Part shown: one piece after another, positions 56,018 to 64,000 of the stretch
How positions within the stretch are numbered: the first letter of the stretch is position 1
Layout of the letters: every line of letters begins with the position of its first letter
NCBI GenBank assembly: GCA_020850735.1
Contig: JADZEE010000044.1
Location: 1-64,000 of the forward strand
Length of the DNA: 64,000 bases
Direction of reading: 5' to 3'
Source of the DNA: Gammaproteobacteria bacterium
Lineage (GTDB): Bacteria > Pseudomonadota > Gammaproteobacteria > JADZEE01
Translations under genes and position numbers: made by a program
Notes under the pieces: generated by a model
What the model was told of the DNA's origin: nothing
The model's database searches: none
The model's input: the letters and a program-made list of their open reading frames with translations, nothing else

Positions 56018-58627
56018 TCAGAACTGCCAGCGCAGCGTAGCACCGCCTGTTCGCGGCCGGATGGTCGACAGGAATGGGAAGCCGAAGCCACCCGTGTCGC
56101 CCGAGGCGGTCACGCCGAATTCGTCGAGCAGGTTGGTAATGAAGGCCTCGGCCCGCACGCTGCCGGTGATGTCGATGCCAGCGCGCAGATTGAGCTGGTG
56201 GTAGTTGCCGATCTCGAACGGGATCGGGGCCACGTAGTTATCCGGATCCAGATCCAGCGGCAGCGGCTCCTTCTCGCTCACGTAGTGCCACTCGAAGCGC
56301 CCCCAGGCCGGCAGCGCGGCAACGTTGAAGTCGTACTGAAGGGCTACGAACGAAGTCACGTCCGGTGTGAGCGGAATGGTATCGCCCTTGCTCACCAGCG
56401 GCCCGGTCGGGGTCATGATGGTGTCTTCGAATTCCGCGTCGACGTAGCTGAACGAGGCGTCCAGGCGCAGCCGCTCGGTCAGCAGCGCGCTCACCTCGAG
56501 CTCCATCCCCATGCTGCTCGCGTCGCCGAAGTTCGCGACCGCGGGAAACGTGCACTGGCTGACGCCGGAGCCGAAGGGGTTGAAGGCGCTAAGAACAAAG
56601 GTCTGCTGCACCTTGCTCCAGTCGATATAGAACAGTGCGCCGTTGACCTGCAGGCGCCGATCGAACATGCCGAGCTTGGCGCCGAGCTCGTAATTCCACA
56701 GCGTGTCCGGGTCGACGTCCGGTAGCCCGCCCGGAAAGCCGGCGTTCGCCAGCTCCACGCCGCAGCTCGCCAGCGGCACGTCGATGTTGACGATACCGGT
56801 GCGAAAGCCCTTGGAGGCACTCGCGTAGTAGAGCTGATCGTCCCCCGGCTTCCAGGACAGCTCGAACCTGGGCGTGAAGATCTCGTCGTCGTTGGCACCA
56901 GACTGCGAGCCCTGCGCGAAACCGAACTGGAAACCTTTGCTGACCGAGCTGAACTCCTGGTCCAGGGTCAGCCAGCGGAAGCTGACGGCTGCATGGATGG
57001 TCTCGGTCAGGTCGAACCCGATCTGGCCGAAGAAGGCGATCTGCTCGTCGGTGAACTCGCCCCGGTTGTCCGCCAGGGTGGTCGTGGTCGGCGGCAACGG
57101 CGCGAAGGGACCGGGGATCCCGGAGAGCACCACGTCGGTCCAGTAGCGCAGGTCCAGGCCGCTCTGGTCCACGCCCAGCACCCGGTGACGCTGGTCGATC
57201 TCCTGGTAGAAGAACCCCGCCAGCCAGTCGACGCGGCTATCGGTATCGTTGGAGGTCAGGCGCAGCTCCTGGACCCAGACCTCGGGATTGTCCCAGCGGT
57301 TGGAGACCAGCGGGACCGTATCGAACACGCCGGTGATCCGGATCGAGGCCATGCTCAGATCCGAGGCCAGGAACTCGGTCCGTTCCCAGTAGGAGGTGGA
57401 CGAGGTAAGCGTGGCGAAATCGAAATCGTACTCGAGCACCAGGTTGTACAGGTGCATGTCGTCCTTCGTGCCGGCGCGCGCCGCCTCGAAGTGCTCGTAG
57501 TCCCGGAAGTCGGTGGATGCGCCGAAGTTGGGCGTCGGCGGCCCGCCGAGGGGATCGGGCGAGAACGCGGGCACGTATTCGGCGAACGAGCTGCCGAAGG
57601 TTTCGCGATCCTCGATGGCGATCATCACGTCGGCGCTGAAGCGCTCGTTCGGCTGCCAGCTGAGCATCAGCCGGCCGCCGTTGATGTCGGTCGCGTTGGT
57701 GTCCTCCGTCCGGCTCAGCGGCGGCGCCGAGAAGGCGGCCGCGGCGGCGGGATTGGGGTGGATGCCGAGGACGCCCGGTGGTCCGCCCGGCACGATCACC
57801 GGCGGTCCCGGCGGCGCGGGCGGCGGTGCCGGCGGGATCAGCACCACGTTCGCGGCGGGCAGGGTCGAGCCCGGCGGTGCCGCGATCGGTCCGGGGAAGA
57901 AACCGGCGACGGCGATGTAGGGCGGCGCGACACCGGGTGCCGCGAGCGAGGCCATGCTCGGCCCGCCGCGGAAGGCGTTATCGTACCAGCCGCTGTCGTC
58001 GCTGGTGTACAGCGCCAGGCGGGCGCCGAGCACGTTAGTGATGAGCGGAACGTTCAGCACGACGTCACCGTTCCAGCCACCGGCGCCGTCACCGGTGTAC
58101 GAGCCGGTGACGTTGACCTTGGCCTGGAACGCGTCCAGCACGGGTTTCGCCGGAATGTTGCGCACCGCGCCGCCGAGTGAATTCGAACCGAACAGCTGCC
58201 CCTGCGGGCCGCGCAGCACCTCCACCCGCTCCAGGTCGACGAGCCAGAAATTGTAGCTGGAATTGACGTTGCGCCCGGTATGGATGACCGGCACCTCACC
58301 GAGGTAGATCGCCGTGGTCGGCGACATCTGCGCGTTGATACCGGTGCCGACGCCGCGGAACTTCACTTCGCCGCCGAAGCCGGTCGAATCGACCACAGCC
58401 GCGCCGGGGATGGTCGTGAGATAGCTGGCAAAGTCATGGATGCCGCGCTGATCCAGCATCTCAGCGCTGAGGGCGGTCACGGCAACCGGCACGTCACGCA
58501 GAGTCTGCTGGCGTCGCTGGGCGGTGACCACGAGTTCCTCGATCTGCGCCTGCGCGGGTACCGCACACAGACCGCTGAACAACGTGATCACGAACCGCGC
58601 CGCTCGCCTCGTTCGGATCCTTTCCAT
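56018..58627 (-). CDS. TonB-dependent outer-membrane receptor 3
   Basis: An 869-residue receptor. A signal peptide ends near PAQAQ, the TonB-box-like IEELVVTAQR follows, the plug has LERVEVLRGPQGQLFGSNSLGG, and the barrel ends with RWQF. Around residues 270-320 lies an unusually proline-, glycine- and alanine-rich insertion (LIPPAPPPAPPGPPVIVPGG). The ATG at 58627 directly follows a GGGGGG-rich ribosome site and gives a normal signal peptide, so it is preferred to an ATG 126 bases upstream. It is divergent from a GntR/FCD regulator, with a palindrome between them. Confidence 0.9.
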   Translation of the reverse strand: MERIRTRRAARFVITLFSGLCAVPAQAQIEELVVTAQRRQQTLRDVPVAVTALSAEMLDQRGIHDFASYLTTIPGAAVVDSTGFGGEVKFRGVGTGINAQMSPTTAIYLGEVPVIHTGRNVNSSYNFWLVDLERVEVLRGPQGQLFGSNSLGGAVRNIPAKPVLDAFQAKVNVTGSYTGDGAGGWNGDVVLNVPLITNVLGARLALYTSDDSGWYDNAFRGGPSMASLAAPGVAPPYIAVAGFFPGPIAAPPGSTLPAANVVLIPPAPPPAPPGPPVIVPGGPPGVLGIHPNPAAAAAFSAPPLSRTEDTNATDINGGRLMLSWQPNERFSADVMIAIEDRETFGSSFAEYVPAFSPDPLGGPPTPNFGASTDFRDYEHFEAARAGTKDDMHLYNLVLEYDFDFATLTSSTSYWERTEFLASDLSMASIRITGVFDTVPLVSNRWDNPEVWVQELRLTSNDTDSRVDWLAGFFYQEIDQRHRVLGVDQSGLDLRYWTDVVLSGIPGPFAPLPPTTTTLADNRGEFTDEQIAFFGQIGFDLTETIHAAVSFRWLTLDQEFSSVSKGFQFGFAQGSQSGANDDEIFTPRFELSWKPGDDQLYYASASKGFRTGIVNIDVPLASCGVELANAGFPGGLPDVDPDTLWNYELGAKLGMFDRRLQVNGALFYIDWSKVQQTFVLSAFNPFGSGVSQCTFPAVANFGDASSMGMELEVSALLTERLRLDASFSYVDAEFEDTIMTPTGPLVSKGDTIPLTPDVTSFVALQYDFNVAALPAWGRFEWHYVSEKEPLPLDLDPDNYVAPIPFEIGNYHQLNLRAGIDITGSVRAEAFITNLLDEFGVTASGDTGGFGFPFLSTIRPRTGGATLRWQF

Positions 58628-58692
58628 GTCCCCCCCCTCGAGCCGCCGCCAGCATGCCCTGGTGCCGGACTGACCAGCGTACGGCTTGCATA

Positions 58693-58712
58693 TGTCGAAA
58701 TTAATGTTGACA
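58693..58712. promoter_or_regulatory. Imperfect palindrome in the TonB receptor 3 / GntR divergent region
   Basis: TGTCGAAATTAATGTTGACA, an A+T-rich inverted repeat centred on ATTAAT with perfect TGTC/GACA ends (14 of 20 positions symmetric). It lies 65 bases upstream of the receptor start and 109 bases before the GntR start. A divergent GntR/FCD regulator commonly binds such a site. Confidence 0.5.
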
Positions 58713-58821
58713 ATAATGACGCCAACGCTGGCATACAGCCTTCGACAAGTCAAGCAGGGGGATGCGGCTGCTTGCGGATGAGGGAGCGCGTTCGAACAAT
58801 GGCGAACAGCCCACGGAGACG

Positions 58822-59586
58822 ATGGCGATCATGAGCAAACCTGGTTTCGGAGCCACCGCGAATCCCGACGCGGGGACGGGGAAGGCGCGCCTGCGAGCGC
58901 GCGCCCCCATTGCCCGTGCAGCCATCCGCGAGCATCCGGCGGCCAGCTCGCTCGAGCGCATCGTGAACCAGATCAAGCAGGGGATCCGCGAGCGCCGCTA
59001 CGCACCCGGCCAGCGTCTGATCGAGGCTGACCTGGCCGCCGAGCTGGGTGTCAAGCGCCAACCGGTCCGCGATGCGCTGCGTGTGCTCGCGGGCGACGGC
59101 ATCGTCCAGCTCATACCGCAGCGCGGCGCACGGGTACGCAAGCTCCAGCGCGACGAGCTGCGTGAAATGATCCCCGTGCTCGCCGGACTGCTCACGATCA
59201 CCGTCCGGCTCGCCATCGGCAAGCTGAACACGCCGGCGATCCGGGCCCGATTGCAGGACGCGATGGACAGCATGCGGCACGCGCGGCGCGTGGGCGACTT
59301 GGTGCAGTTCCATCGTGCCGGAATGGCCTACGGCGAGGCTCTGCACGGCGTGGCCGGTAACCGCTATCTCGATTACCTGCACGGCAAACTGCACCCCGAT
59401 CTGTTTCACGATCAGTTGAGCTCCGCGCTGCACATCGAAAGCTGGGATCCCTACCTCGAGCACTTCGAGCAGATGCACGCAGCCCTGCTGGCTGCGAACC
59501 TCGACCAGGCGCTCGAACTGATCGCGGCGCACGAGCAATCGATGCTTGCCATGCTCGAGCCGCGGGGCGAAACGGTCTGGCGCTGA
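58822..59586 (+). CDS. GntR/FCD-family transcriptional regulator
   Basis: A 254-residue regulator. The N-terminal winged helix (about residues 40-105) has SSLERIVNQIKQGIRERRYA (in part), PGQRLIEADLAAELGVKRQP (in part) and VRDALRVLAGDGIVQLIPQRG (in part), the GntR hallmark. The C-terminal helical domain is of FCD type, with histidines suited to metal-assisted binding of a carboxylic acid effector (FHRAGMAYGEALHGVAGN, FEQMHAALLAANLDQAL). It is divergent from TonB receptor 3, its most probable target. ATG 58822 with GGAG upstream is the preferred start. Confidence 0.88.
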   Translation: MAIMSKPGFGATANPDAGTGKARLRARAPIARAAIREHPAASSLERIVNQIKQGIRERRYAPGQRLIEADLAAELGVKRQPVRDALRVLAGDGIVQLIPQRGARVRKLQRDELREMIPVLAGLLTITVRLAIGKLNTPAIRARLQDAMDSMRHARRVGDLVQFHRAGMAYGEALHGVAGNRYLDYLHGKLHPDLFHDQLSSALHIESWDPYLEHFEQMHAALLAANLDQALELIAAHEQSMLAMLEPRGETVWR

Positions 59587-59710
59587 AGGCAGGTGCGAGC
59601 TCAGTCCAGGGAACGATAGCCTTGAATTCAACGATCGGTGGCTGGCACCGGCGATGACCGGCACCACGACTATGGCGGCGCGCGACCGGATCCGCTGCGC
59701 TATACGGGCG

Positions 59711-60391
59711 ATGATCAGCCCGCGCCTGCGCGCGATGATCGCAGTCACATTGTTGGCTGCGTCGACGACCGGCACCGCTGCCACCGACGCGCCGACCGCT
59801 GCCGGACAGCATGCCGTACCCGGCTGGTACGTCGGACTGCCGGTAATACTGCGCGGCTCATTGCCGCCCGTGGGCGTCGATCGCCGGACGCTGCCCAGGT
59901 TCCGGGTGTACGTGCACGCGCCGGTCAGCGCGACCGCCGGCGCGGCGCCGATGAAAACGGTGCGACACCCGGTCAGCGGTGAGATGGTGGCCTTGCCGCC
60001 CCACCAGGACACCATCGAGGCGCTCAACTCGGCAACGGCGCCAAAGCTGGCGATCGGTTACTTCGTGCTACGCGGGCCCAAAGCGGCGGACGACGACGTG
60101 CGTGTACAGGCGCAACCCGAGCGCAGTTGGCCCAGCTCACCGCTGATAGCCGAGATCCGCATTGGCTCGGAGTGGGTGAAGGTCAACAACCACGTCGTCA
60201 TCGAGTACGGGCTGAAGAGCGGATTGCTGGCGCTGGAGTACTTCGACATCGGCGGCATGATGTGGGGCCAGTTCTTCGAATCCGCAGCCGAATCACTGCG
60301 CGACGGCGCCTGCACCGTCGGCTCGCCGTCAGCGACGCCGCCGATCGACTGGGAACACGACATCGACCACGTGCCGGGGCAGAGCGACTGA
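59711..60391 (+). CDS. Exported protein of a three-member local family, copy 3
   Basis: A 226-residue secreted protein with a signal peptide (RLRAMIAVTLLAASTTGTAA). It shares VPGWYVGLPVILRG with copy 2, LPPHQDTIEA with copies 1 and 2, then IGYFVLRGPKAADDDVRV, IRIGSEWVKVNNHVVIEY and YGLKSGLLALEYFDIGG. No named domain is recognised. Several in-frame ATGs (59654, 59672, 59711) precede the signal; 59711 gives the best signal peptide but its ribosome site is weak. It follows the GntR gene and may be part of its regulon. Confidence 0.7.
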   Translation: MISPRLRAMIAVTLLAASTTGTAATDAPTAAGQHAVPGWYVGLPVILRGSLPPVGVDRRTLPRFRVYVHAPVSATAGAAPMKTVRHPVSGEMVALPPHQDTIEALNSATAPKLAIGYFVLRGPKAADDDVRVQAQPERSWPSSPLIAEIRIGSEWVKVNNHVVIEYGLKSGLLALEYFDIGGMMWGQFFESAAESLRDGACTVGSPSATPPIDWEHDIDHVPGQSD

Positions 60392-60587
60392 GACGCGCCT
60401 GGCGGGGTGCCGATGCAGATCCGGCGCCAATTTCTACGGTCCCCGGCGTGACAGGGCCGCCTTCCTTCTTCCAGATGTTGCAGTCGCCCCGCTGCGCGCG
60501 ACCTGCGCATGATCTGCACAGCGAGAATGGCCGGCGCCGGACCGGGGCGTGGCACGTGATCGCGATTATGCCGTCGCGGCCACCGTC

Positions 60588-62231
60588 TCAGCGGCAGCGC
60601 TGGCGGCGGTTCTGACCGAGCATGATGAACGGCCACGGCGAGGCCATGCGGCTCGCGACCGGCACGTCGATGATCACCGGGCCGCCGTCGGCGAAACCCT
60701 GTTCGAGTGCGCTGCGCAGCGCCGCGGGCGACCCGGCGCGCAGGCCGAGGGCGCCGAAAGCCTCGGCGAGGCGGACGAAATCCGGGTTGGTGAGATCCGA
60801 GCAGATGCGCCGGCCGGCGAACCACTCGTCCTGCTGGCGCTGCACGTTGGCGAACTTGCCGTCGTTGAAAATCACCGTCACCAGCGGCAGGCGGTGGTGC
60901 ACGGCGGTGGCCAGCTCCTGGACGTTGAACATGAAGCCCCCGTCACCGCTCACCTGTACCACGTGTCTGCCCGGGTTGGCGGCGACGACACCGAGCGCGG
61001 TGGCGTAACCGTAGCCGAGCGTGCCCTGGTAGCCGGCGGTGACGAACTGGCGCGGGCGATAGACCGGAAAGCCGTACCAGGACACGAAGCCGACCTGCGT
61101 CACCTCGTCGACGAAGATGCCGTCCTGCGGCAGCACCGCGCGGATGGCATCGAGGTAGGCCATCTGCTCGGGCACCTGCGCGCGGATCTCGGCCGCCACC
61201 TCGCTTTTCAGCGCGGTCAGCTCGGCGCTGCGCGACGCCCGCCGGCGGTTGTGGCGCGGCACCGCCGCGGCGAGCGCGGCGAGCACCACCGAGGCGTCAC
61301 CGACCAGGCCCACGTCCGGCGTGCAGATGCGGTTCATCTCGACCGGATCGATGTCCACGCGCACCAGCTTCAGATCCTCGTCCCGGCCCCAGTCGGTGAG
61401 CGGGATCATCAGCCGCGTGCCGACCGCGAGCACCGCATCGGCCCGTCCCCACAGGCGATGCCCGGCCGGCCAGCTCTGGCTGAGCGGTTCACGTTCATCG
61501 ACGATGCCGCGGCCCTTGCGGAACGCAACCACCGGGGCCTGCAGCGCCATGGCCAGCGCGTGCAGCGGTGCGCCGGCATCGAGCGCACCCGAGCCGACGA
61601 CGATGAGCGGGCGCTCGGCCCGGCCGAGCAGGCGCGCCGCCGCTTCAACCAGATCCGCGTCCACCGGCCAGGTTCGCGACTCGACCGCCACGGCCACGGA
61701 CTCTACCTCGGCCCGCTGCCCCATGACGTCCATCGCCATCTCGATCTCCACCGGGCGCGGCCGGCCGCTGCGCAACTGGCGTACCGCCTCGGCGACCAGC
61801 GCCGGCGCCTGCGCGGGATGGTCGATACGCGCCGCCCACTTGGTCAGGTGGCGGACGAGGCCGAGCTGATCCGGGATCTCGTGCAGGTGACCGTAGCCGC
61901 TGTCGATGCCGGCCGCGTGCACCTGGCCGCACACGCACAGCACCGGCGCGTTGTTCGCATACGCAGTGGCCAGCGCCGCCCCGGTGTTGAGCAGGCCCGG
62001 TCCCGGCACGACCGCGTAAGCGCCGATGCGGCCGGTGGACGCCGCGTAGCCGTAGGCCATGTAGGCGGCCCCCTGCTCGTGGCGGGTGTGCAGGACACGC
62101 AGGCGGTCCCGGCGCGCGTGCATGGCGTCGAACAGGTGATCGAGCTGCCCGCCCGGCAAGCCGAACACGGTATCGATGCCGTGGGCGAGCAACGCCTCGA
62201 CGATGGCCTCGGCGCCGGTCATGTGTGGCAT
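60588..62231 (-). CDS. Thiamine-diphosphate-dependent acetolactate-synthase-like enzyme
   Basis: A 547-residue ThDP enzyme with the three-domain arrangement of acetolactate synthase, benzoylformate decarboxylase and oxalyl-CoA decarboxylase. The catalytic glutamate is in LHTRHEQGAAYMAYG (about residue 51), the central domain has IVVGSGALDAG, and the ThDP/Mg motif begins VSGDGGFMFNVQELATA with FNDGKFANVQ closing it. No regulatory subunit gene is adjacent, which argues against biosynthetic acetolactate synthase and for a catabolic decarboxylase or carboligase. AGGAGAG precedes ATG 62231. Confidence 0.88.
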   Translation of the reverse strand: MPHMTGAEAIVEALLAHGIDTVFGLPGGQLDHLFDAMHARRDRLRVLHTRHEQGAAYMAYGYAASTGRIGAYAVVPGPGLLNTGAALATAYANNAPVLCVCGQVHAAGIDSGYGHLHEIPDQLGLVRHLTKWAARIDHPAQAPALVAEAVRQLRSGRPRPVEIEMAMDVMGQRAEVESVAVAVESRTWPVDADLVEAAARLLGRAERPLIVVGSGALDAGAPLHALAMALQAPVVAFRKGRGIVDEREPLSQSWPAGHRLWGRADAVLAVGTRLMIPLTDWGRDEDLKLVRVDIDPVEMNRICTPDVGLVGDASVVLAALAAAVPRHNRRRASRSAELTALKSEVAAEIRAQVPEQMAYLDAIRAVLPQDGIFVDEVTQVGFVSWYGFPVYRPRQFVTAGYQGTLGYGYATALGVVAANPGRHVVQVSGDGGFMFNVQELATAVHHRLPLVTVIFNDGKFANVQRQQDEWFAGRRICSDLTNPDFVRLAEAFGALGLRAGSPAALRSALEQGFADGGPVIIDVPVASRMASPWPFIMLGQNRRQRCR

Positions 62232-62381
62232 GGTCTGTCGCTCTCCTGTGGCTCCGGGCGCGCGTGTTCGAGCGCCCGCAAAGAACTTTGCACGCCGGGC
62301 GGGCGGCGCGCTTCGCGACTCGCCGTACACCTGGATTGCCACGCCCGCCGCGCGGGCTCGCAATGACGAGCCCGTGCGCGG

Positions 62382-62660
62382 TCAGTCGTCCCAGGGATCT
62401 CTCGGCGCGCCTGCCTGCGCCGGCGTCGTCGCGGCGCCGCGGCGGCCGCGCAACCAGAACCACGGCAGGGCGAGCACGAACACGAGCGCGGACGGGCTGC
62501 GCAGCAACTGGCGGAAAAACTCGAGCACGTCCTGCGCCGTGACGTACACCCGGCTGCGCATCGGCTGCGCGGGGTCGTTGGCGATCACCAGCGTGTCGCC
62601 CTCGCGCGCGAGCGCGCCGATCCGGAACTCGATGTCGGCGAGCTTGCTCCTGACTTTCAT
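62382..62660 (-). CDS. Small membrane-associated hypothetical protein
   Basis: A 92-residue protein with one hydrophobic segment near residues 56-73 (SPSALVFVLALPWFWLRG) and a basic, then proline/alanine-rich C-terminus. The N-terminal half (ADIEFRIGALAREGDTLVIA, VYVTAQDVLEFF) looks like a small soluble domain. The ATG overlaps the stop of the upstream hydrolase gene (ATGA), so it is translationally coupled and is probably real. Family unknown. Confidence 0.65.
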   Translation of the reverse strand: MKVRSKLADIEFRIGALAREGDTLVIANDPAQPMRSRVYVTAQDVLEFFRQLLRSPSALVFVLALPWFWLRGRRGAATTPAQAGAPRDPWDD

Positions 62661-63829
62661 CGGCCGCCGTCCACCGCGTCGGGCTTGCGCAGGCGGCCGG
62701 TCTCCTGGGCGTAACGGATACGGTCCTCGAGCAACTGCACCATGTCCTCGGCCGTGCGCCCCGCCGGCGGCACGAACGTGCCACGCGCGTACAGCTCGCG
62801 CAGGACTTCCTTGCACGGTCCCATCTTGTCGGCGAGGCTGCGCGGCGGGCGGCCCGACGGGAAGCGGTTCGGCGGGTAGATCGGCTGATCGTAGATCTGG
62901 CGGAACACCTCGGCGCGCACGTCGATCCAGCAGTTGTGATTGATGTGCGATCGATGCTCGCGCAGGCCCTCGATGTCGATGGTCGCGGCGATGACCTGTT
63001 CCTCGGGATAGGGCGCCTCGCGCAGGATCATGCCGGTGTAGTCGATGATCAGCGAATGCCCGGGGCAGAAGGCGCGCGGATAATAATCGTAGTTGACCTT
63101 GCCCCAGTTGGAGCCGAGCAGGTAGCACATGTTGTCGTGCGCGCGCGTACGGCGGGTGAAGCGCCAGAAGTCCCAGGGATCGGACACGCCCTCGACCTCC
63201 TGCAATGCGACCGGGTGGCACAGTACTTCCACGCCGTTGTAGCCGAGGGCGCGCGACACCTCCGGCGTGCAGCCGTCGTGGCAGGTCATGGTGCCGAGCC
63301 GGCCGATGTCGGTGTCGACGACGGGGAAAAGGTTCTTGATGTCGCCGCCGATCTTGTCCCGATACTCGTCGAAGATGTCGTGCGGGCTGCAGCCGAGGCC
63401 GATGTAGGCCGGCACGTGCCACTTGTGATAGCGCAGGATCACCTCGCCCGTGGGCCCGATGACGAAAGCGGTATTGAACCAGCGATCCGGGAACTCGGGC
63501 ACCTGCTCGACCACGCCGCCGCCGGCAATGTACAGACCGTACTCGCGCGCCTTGGCGCCGAGCGCGTCCATCTCCGGCCCCGGAATCGTGATCGCCTTTT
63601 TCATGAACGAGTCGATCCCGTGCTCGCCCTTGCCCGGGGTGGTCACGCCCTGGAGGAAGTACTCCGGCAGCACCACCAGGCGCACGGGCACCTCCAGGAA
63701 GTAGCCGACGCCGAAATCGATCATGTTGCAGACGCGGTCGAGATTCTTCCGGATGCCCACACGGTCCTCGGCCACGGTGACCTCGGGCTGTATCACCAGG
63801 GCGGTGTACTTGTCGATGCGTTTGCTCAT
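62657..63829 (-). CDS. Nitrilase-superfamily carbon-nitrogen hydrolase
   Basis: A 390-residue cytoplasmic hydrolase. The catalytic Glu-Lys-Cys triad is visible: glutamate in VVLPEYFLQG (about residue 56), lysine in LRYHKWHVPA, and cysteine in GTMTCHDGCTPEV. Length and the long C-terminal tail fit aliphatic amidase/nitrilase-like members. It would hydrolyse an amide, nitrile or carbamoyl group. ATG 63829 is the start. The next gene downstream is the small membrane protein, translationally coupled, and the upstream neighbour is a flavoprotein gene. Confidence 0.9.
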   Translation of the reverse strand: MSKRIDKYTALVIQPEVTVAEDRVGIRKNLDRVCNMIDFGVGYFLEVPVRLVVLPEYFLQGVTTPGKGEHGIDSFMKKAITIPGPEMDALGAKAREYGLYIAGGGVVEQVPEFPDRWFNTAFVIGPTGEVILRYHKWHVPAYIGLGCSPHDIFDEYRDKIGGDIKNLFPVVDTDIGRLGTMTCHDGCTPEVSRALGYNGVEVLCHPVALQEVEGVSDPWDFWRFTRRTRAHDNMCYLLGSNWGKVNYDYYPRAFCPGHSLIIDYTGMILREAPYPEEQVIAATIDIEGLREHRSHINHNCWIDVRAEVFRQIYDQPIYPPNRFPSGRPPRSLADKMGPCKEVLRELYARGTFVPPAGRTAEDMVQLLEDRIRYAQETGRLRKPDAVDGGR

Positions 63830-63901
63830 CTTCGCTGCCTCACGATGGTCGATGCGCCGGCGGCGTGATCCGCCGCGGGCGCGTGAATGCGTCCGGATCG
63901 G

Positions 63902-64000
63902 TCACAGATCCGCGGGAGCTTTCAGGCCGAAATCCTCCAGCATGACGTTGGCGGTGTTGGTACCCATCGCGCAGATGCCGCCGCCGGGGTGACACGACGG
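63902..64000 (-). CDS. C-terminal end of an FAD-dependent oxidoreductase (fragment)
   Basis: The last 32 codons and stop of a gene that continues off the right edge. The segment CHPGGGICAMGTNTANVMLE resembles the C-terminal FAD-binding loop of phytoene-desaturase-like NAD(P)/FAD oxidoreductases, in which a PGGG turn is followed by a helix under the flavin. With so little sequence the family is a suggestion. It lies 72 bases upstream of the nitrilase-superfamily gene on the same strand. Confidence 0.6.
   Translation of the reverse strand, partial: PSCHPGGGICAMGTNTANVMLEDFGLKAPADL

Noticed and set aside
1-64000. tRNA or rRNA genes, CRISPR arrays, prophage, transposase or integrase genes
   Set aside because: None was seen on either strand; the only mobile-looking feature is the 185-bp repeat, which carries no transposase.

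Overview
The window is about two-thirds G+C and densely coded, with long misleading open frames opposite almost every gene. The proteins look proteobacterial and most like a gammaproteobacterium: TonB-dependent receptors, a proteobacterial-type indolepyruvate oxidoreductase pair, LysR and GntR/FCD regulators, c-type cytochromes and Tat export. The species cannot be fixed from the sequence. No rRNA, tRNA, phage, CRISPR array or transposase gene was found. The content points to a chromosomal catabolic island for hydrophobic, aromatic or isoprenoid-type compounds; the substrate itself is not readable.

Left part (1-27 kb). After a gene fragment come a GNAT acetyltransferase, a group II PLP decarboxylase, an SDR and a Gfo/Idh/MocA dehydrogenase. 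Then follow an indolepyruvate:ferredoxin oxidoreductase pair (iorA-iorB), a cyclase-family hydrolase, an Old Yellow Enzyme-like oxidoreductase and a tryptophanase-type lyase. An acetoacetate-decarboxylase-like protein is paired with a UbiD-family (de)carboxylase. A 185-bp inverted-repeat element occurs twice, plus one solo end, each time touching a stop codon. Next are a large molybdopterin oxidoreductase, an acyl-CoA dehydrogenase, a TonB receptor, an NmrA-like protein and a LysR regulator.

Central part (26.5-51 kb). Two GMC flavoprotein oxidoreductases (one with a Tat-exported small subunit) and two DHDPS-like aldolase paralogues sit together. On the minus strand a long gene series runs from two tandem cytoplasmic molybdopterin oxidoreductases through a four-cluster ferredoxin, a ferredoxin reductase, an MFS transporter, a dihaem cytochrome c, a TonB receptor and a cytochrome b561, into the GMC/aldolase block. 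A second minus-strand operon (51.1 to 46.9 kb) holds a small PCP_red-like protein, an acyl-CoA dehydrogenase, two exported proteins, a cytochrome c and an SDR.

Right part (51-64 kb). A GAF/HisKA_2 kinase with an ANTAR response regulator is followed by a DUF2141 protein, a glutathione S-transferase, a cytochrome c, an exported protein, a TonB receptor, a divergent GntR/FCD regulator, another exported protein, a ThDP enzyme, a nitrilase-superfamily hydrolase and the end of a flavoprotein gene.

Two regulatory layers appear to tie the island together. (1) Four copies of a short leader lie directly upstream of three minus-strand transcription units, one of them immediately downstream of the ANTAR regulator. 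Each is a promoter, a 6-bp hairpin with a six-base loop (A at position 1, G at position 4), and an overlapping terminator or terminator-like hairpin. The loop pattern is the one bound by ANTAR antiterminators, so an ANTAR regulon controlling TonB uptake, cytochromes and acyl-CoA oxidation is proposed. (2) A 17-bp palindrome, CATAAC-N5-GTTATG, of LysR T-N11-A form recurs at six intergenic sites between 12.5 and 46.8 kb, with the LysR gene in the middle of that span.
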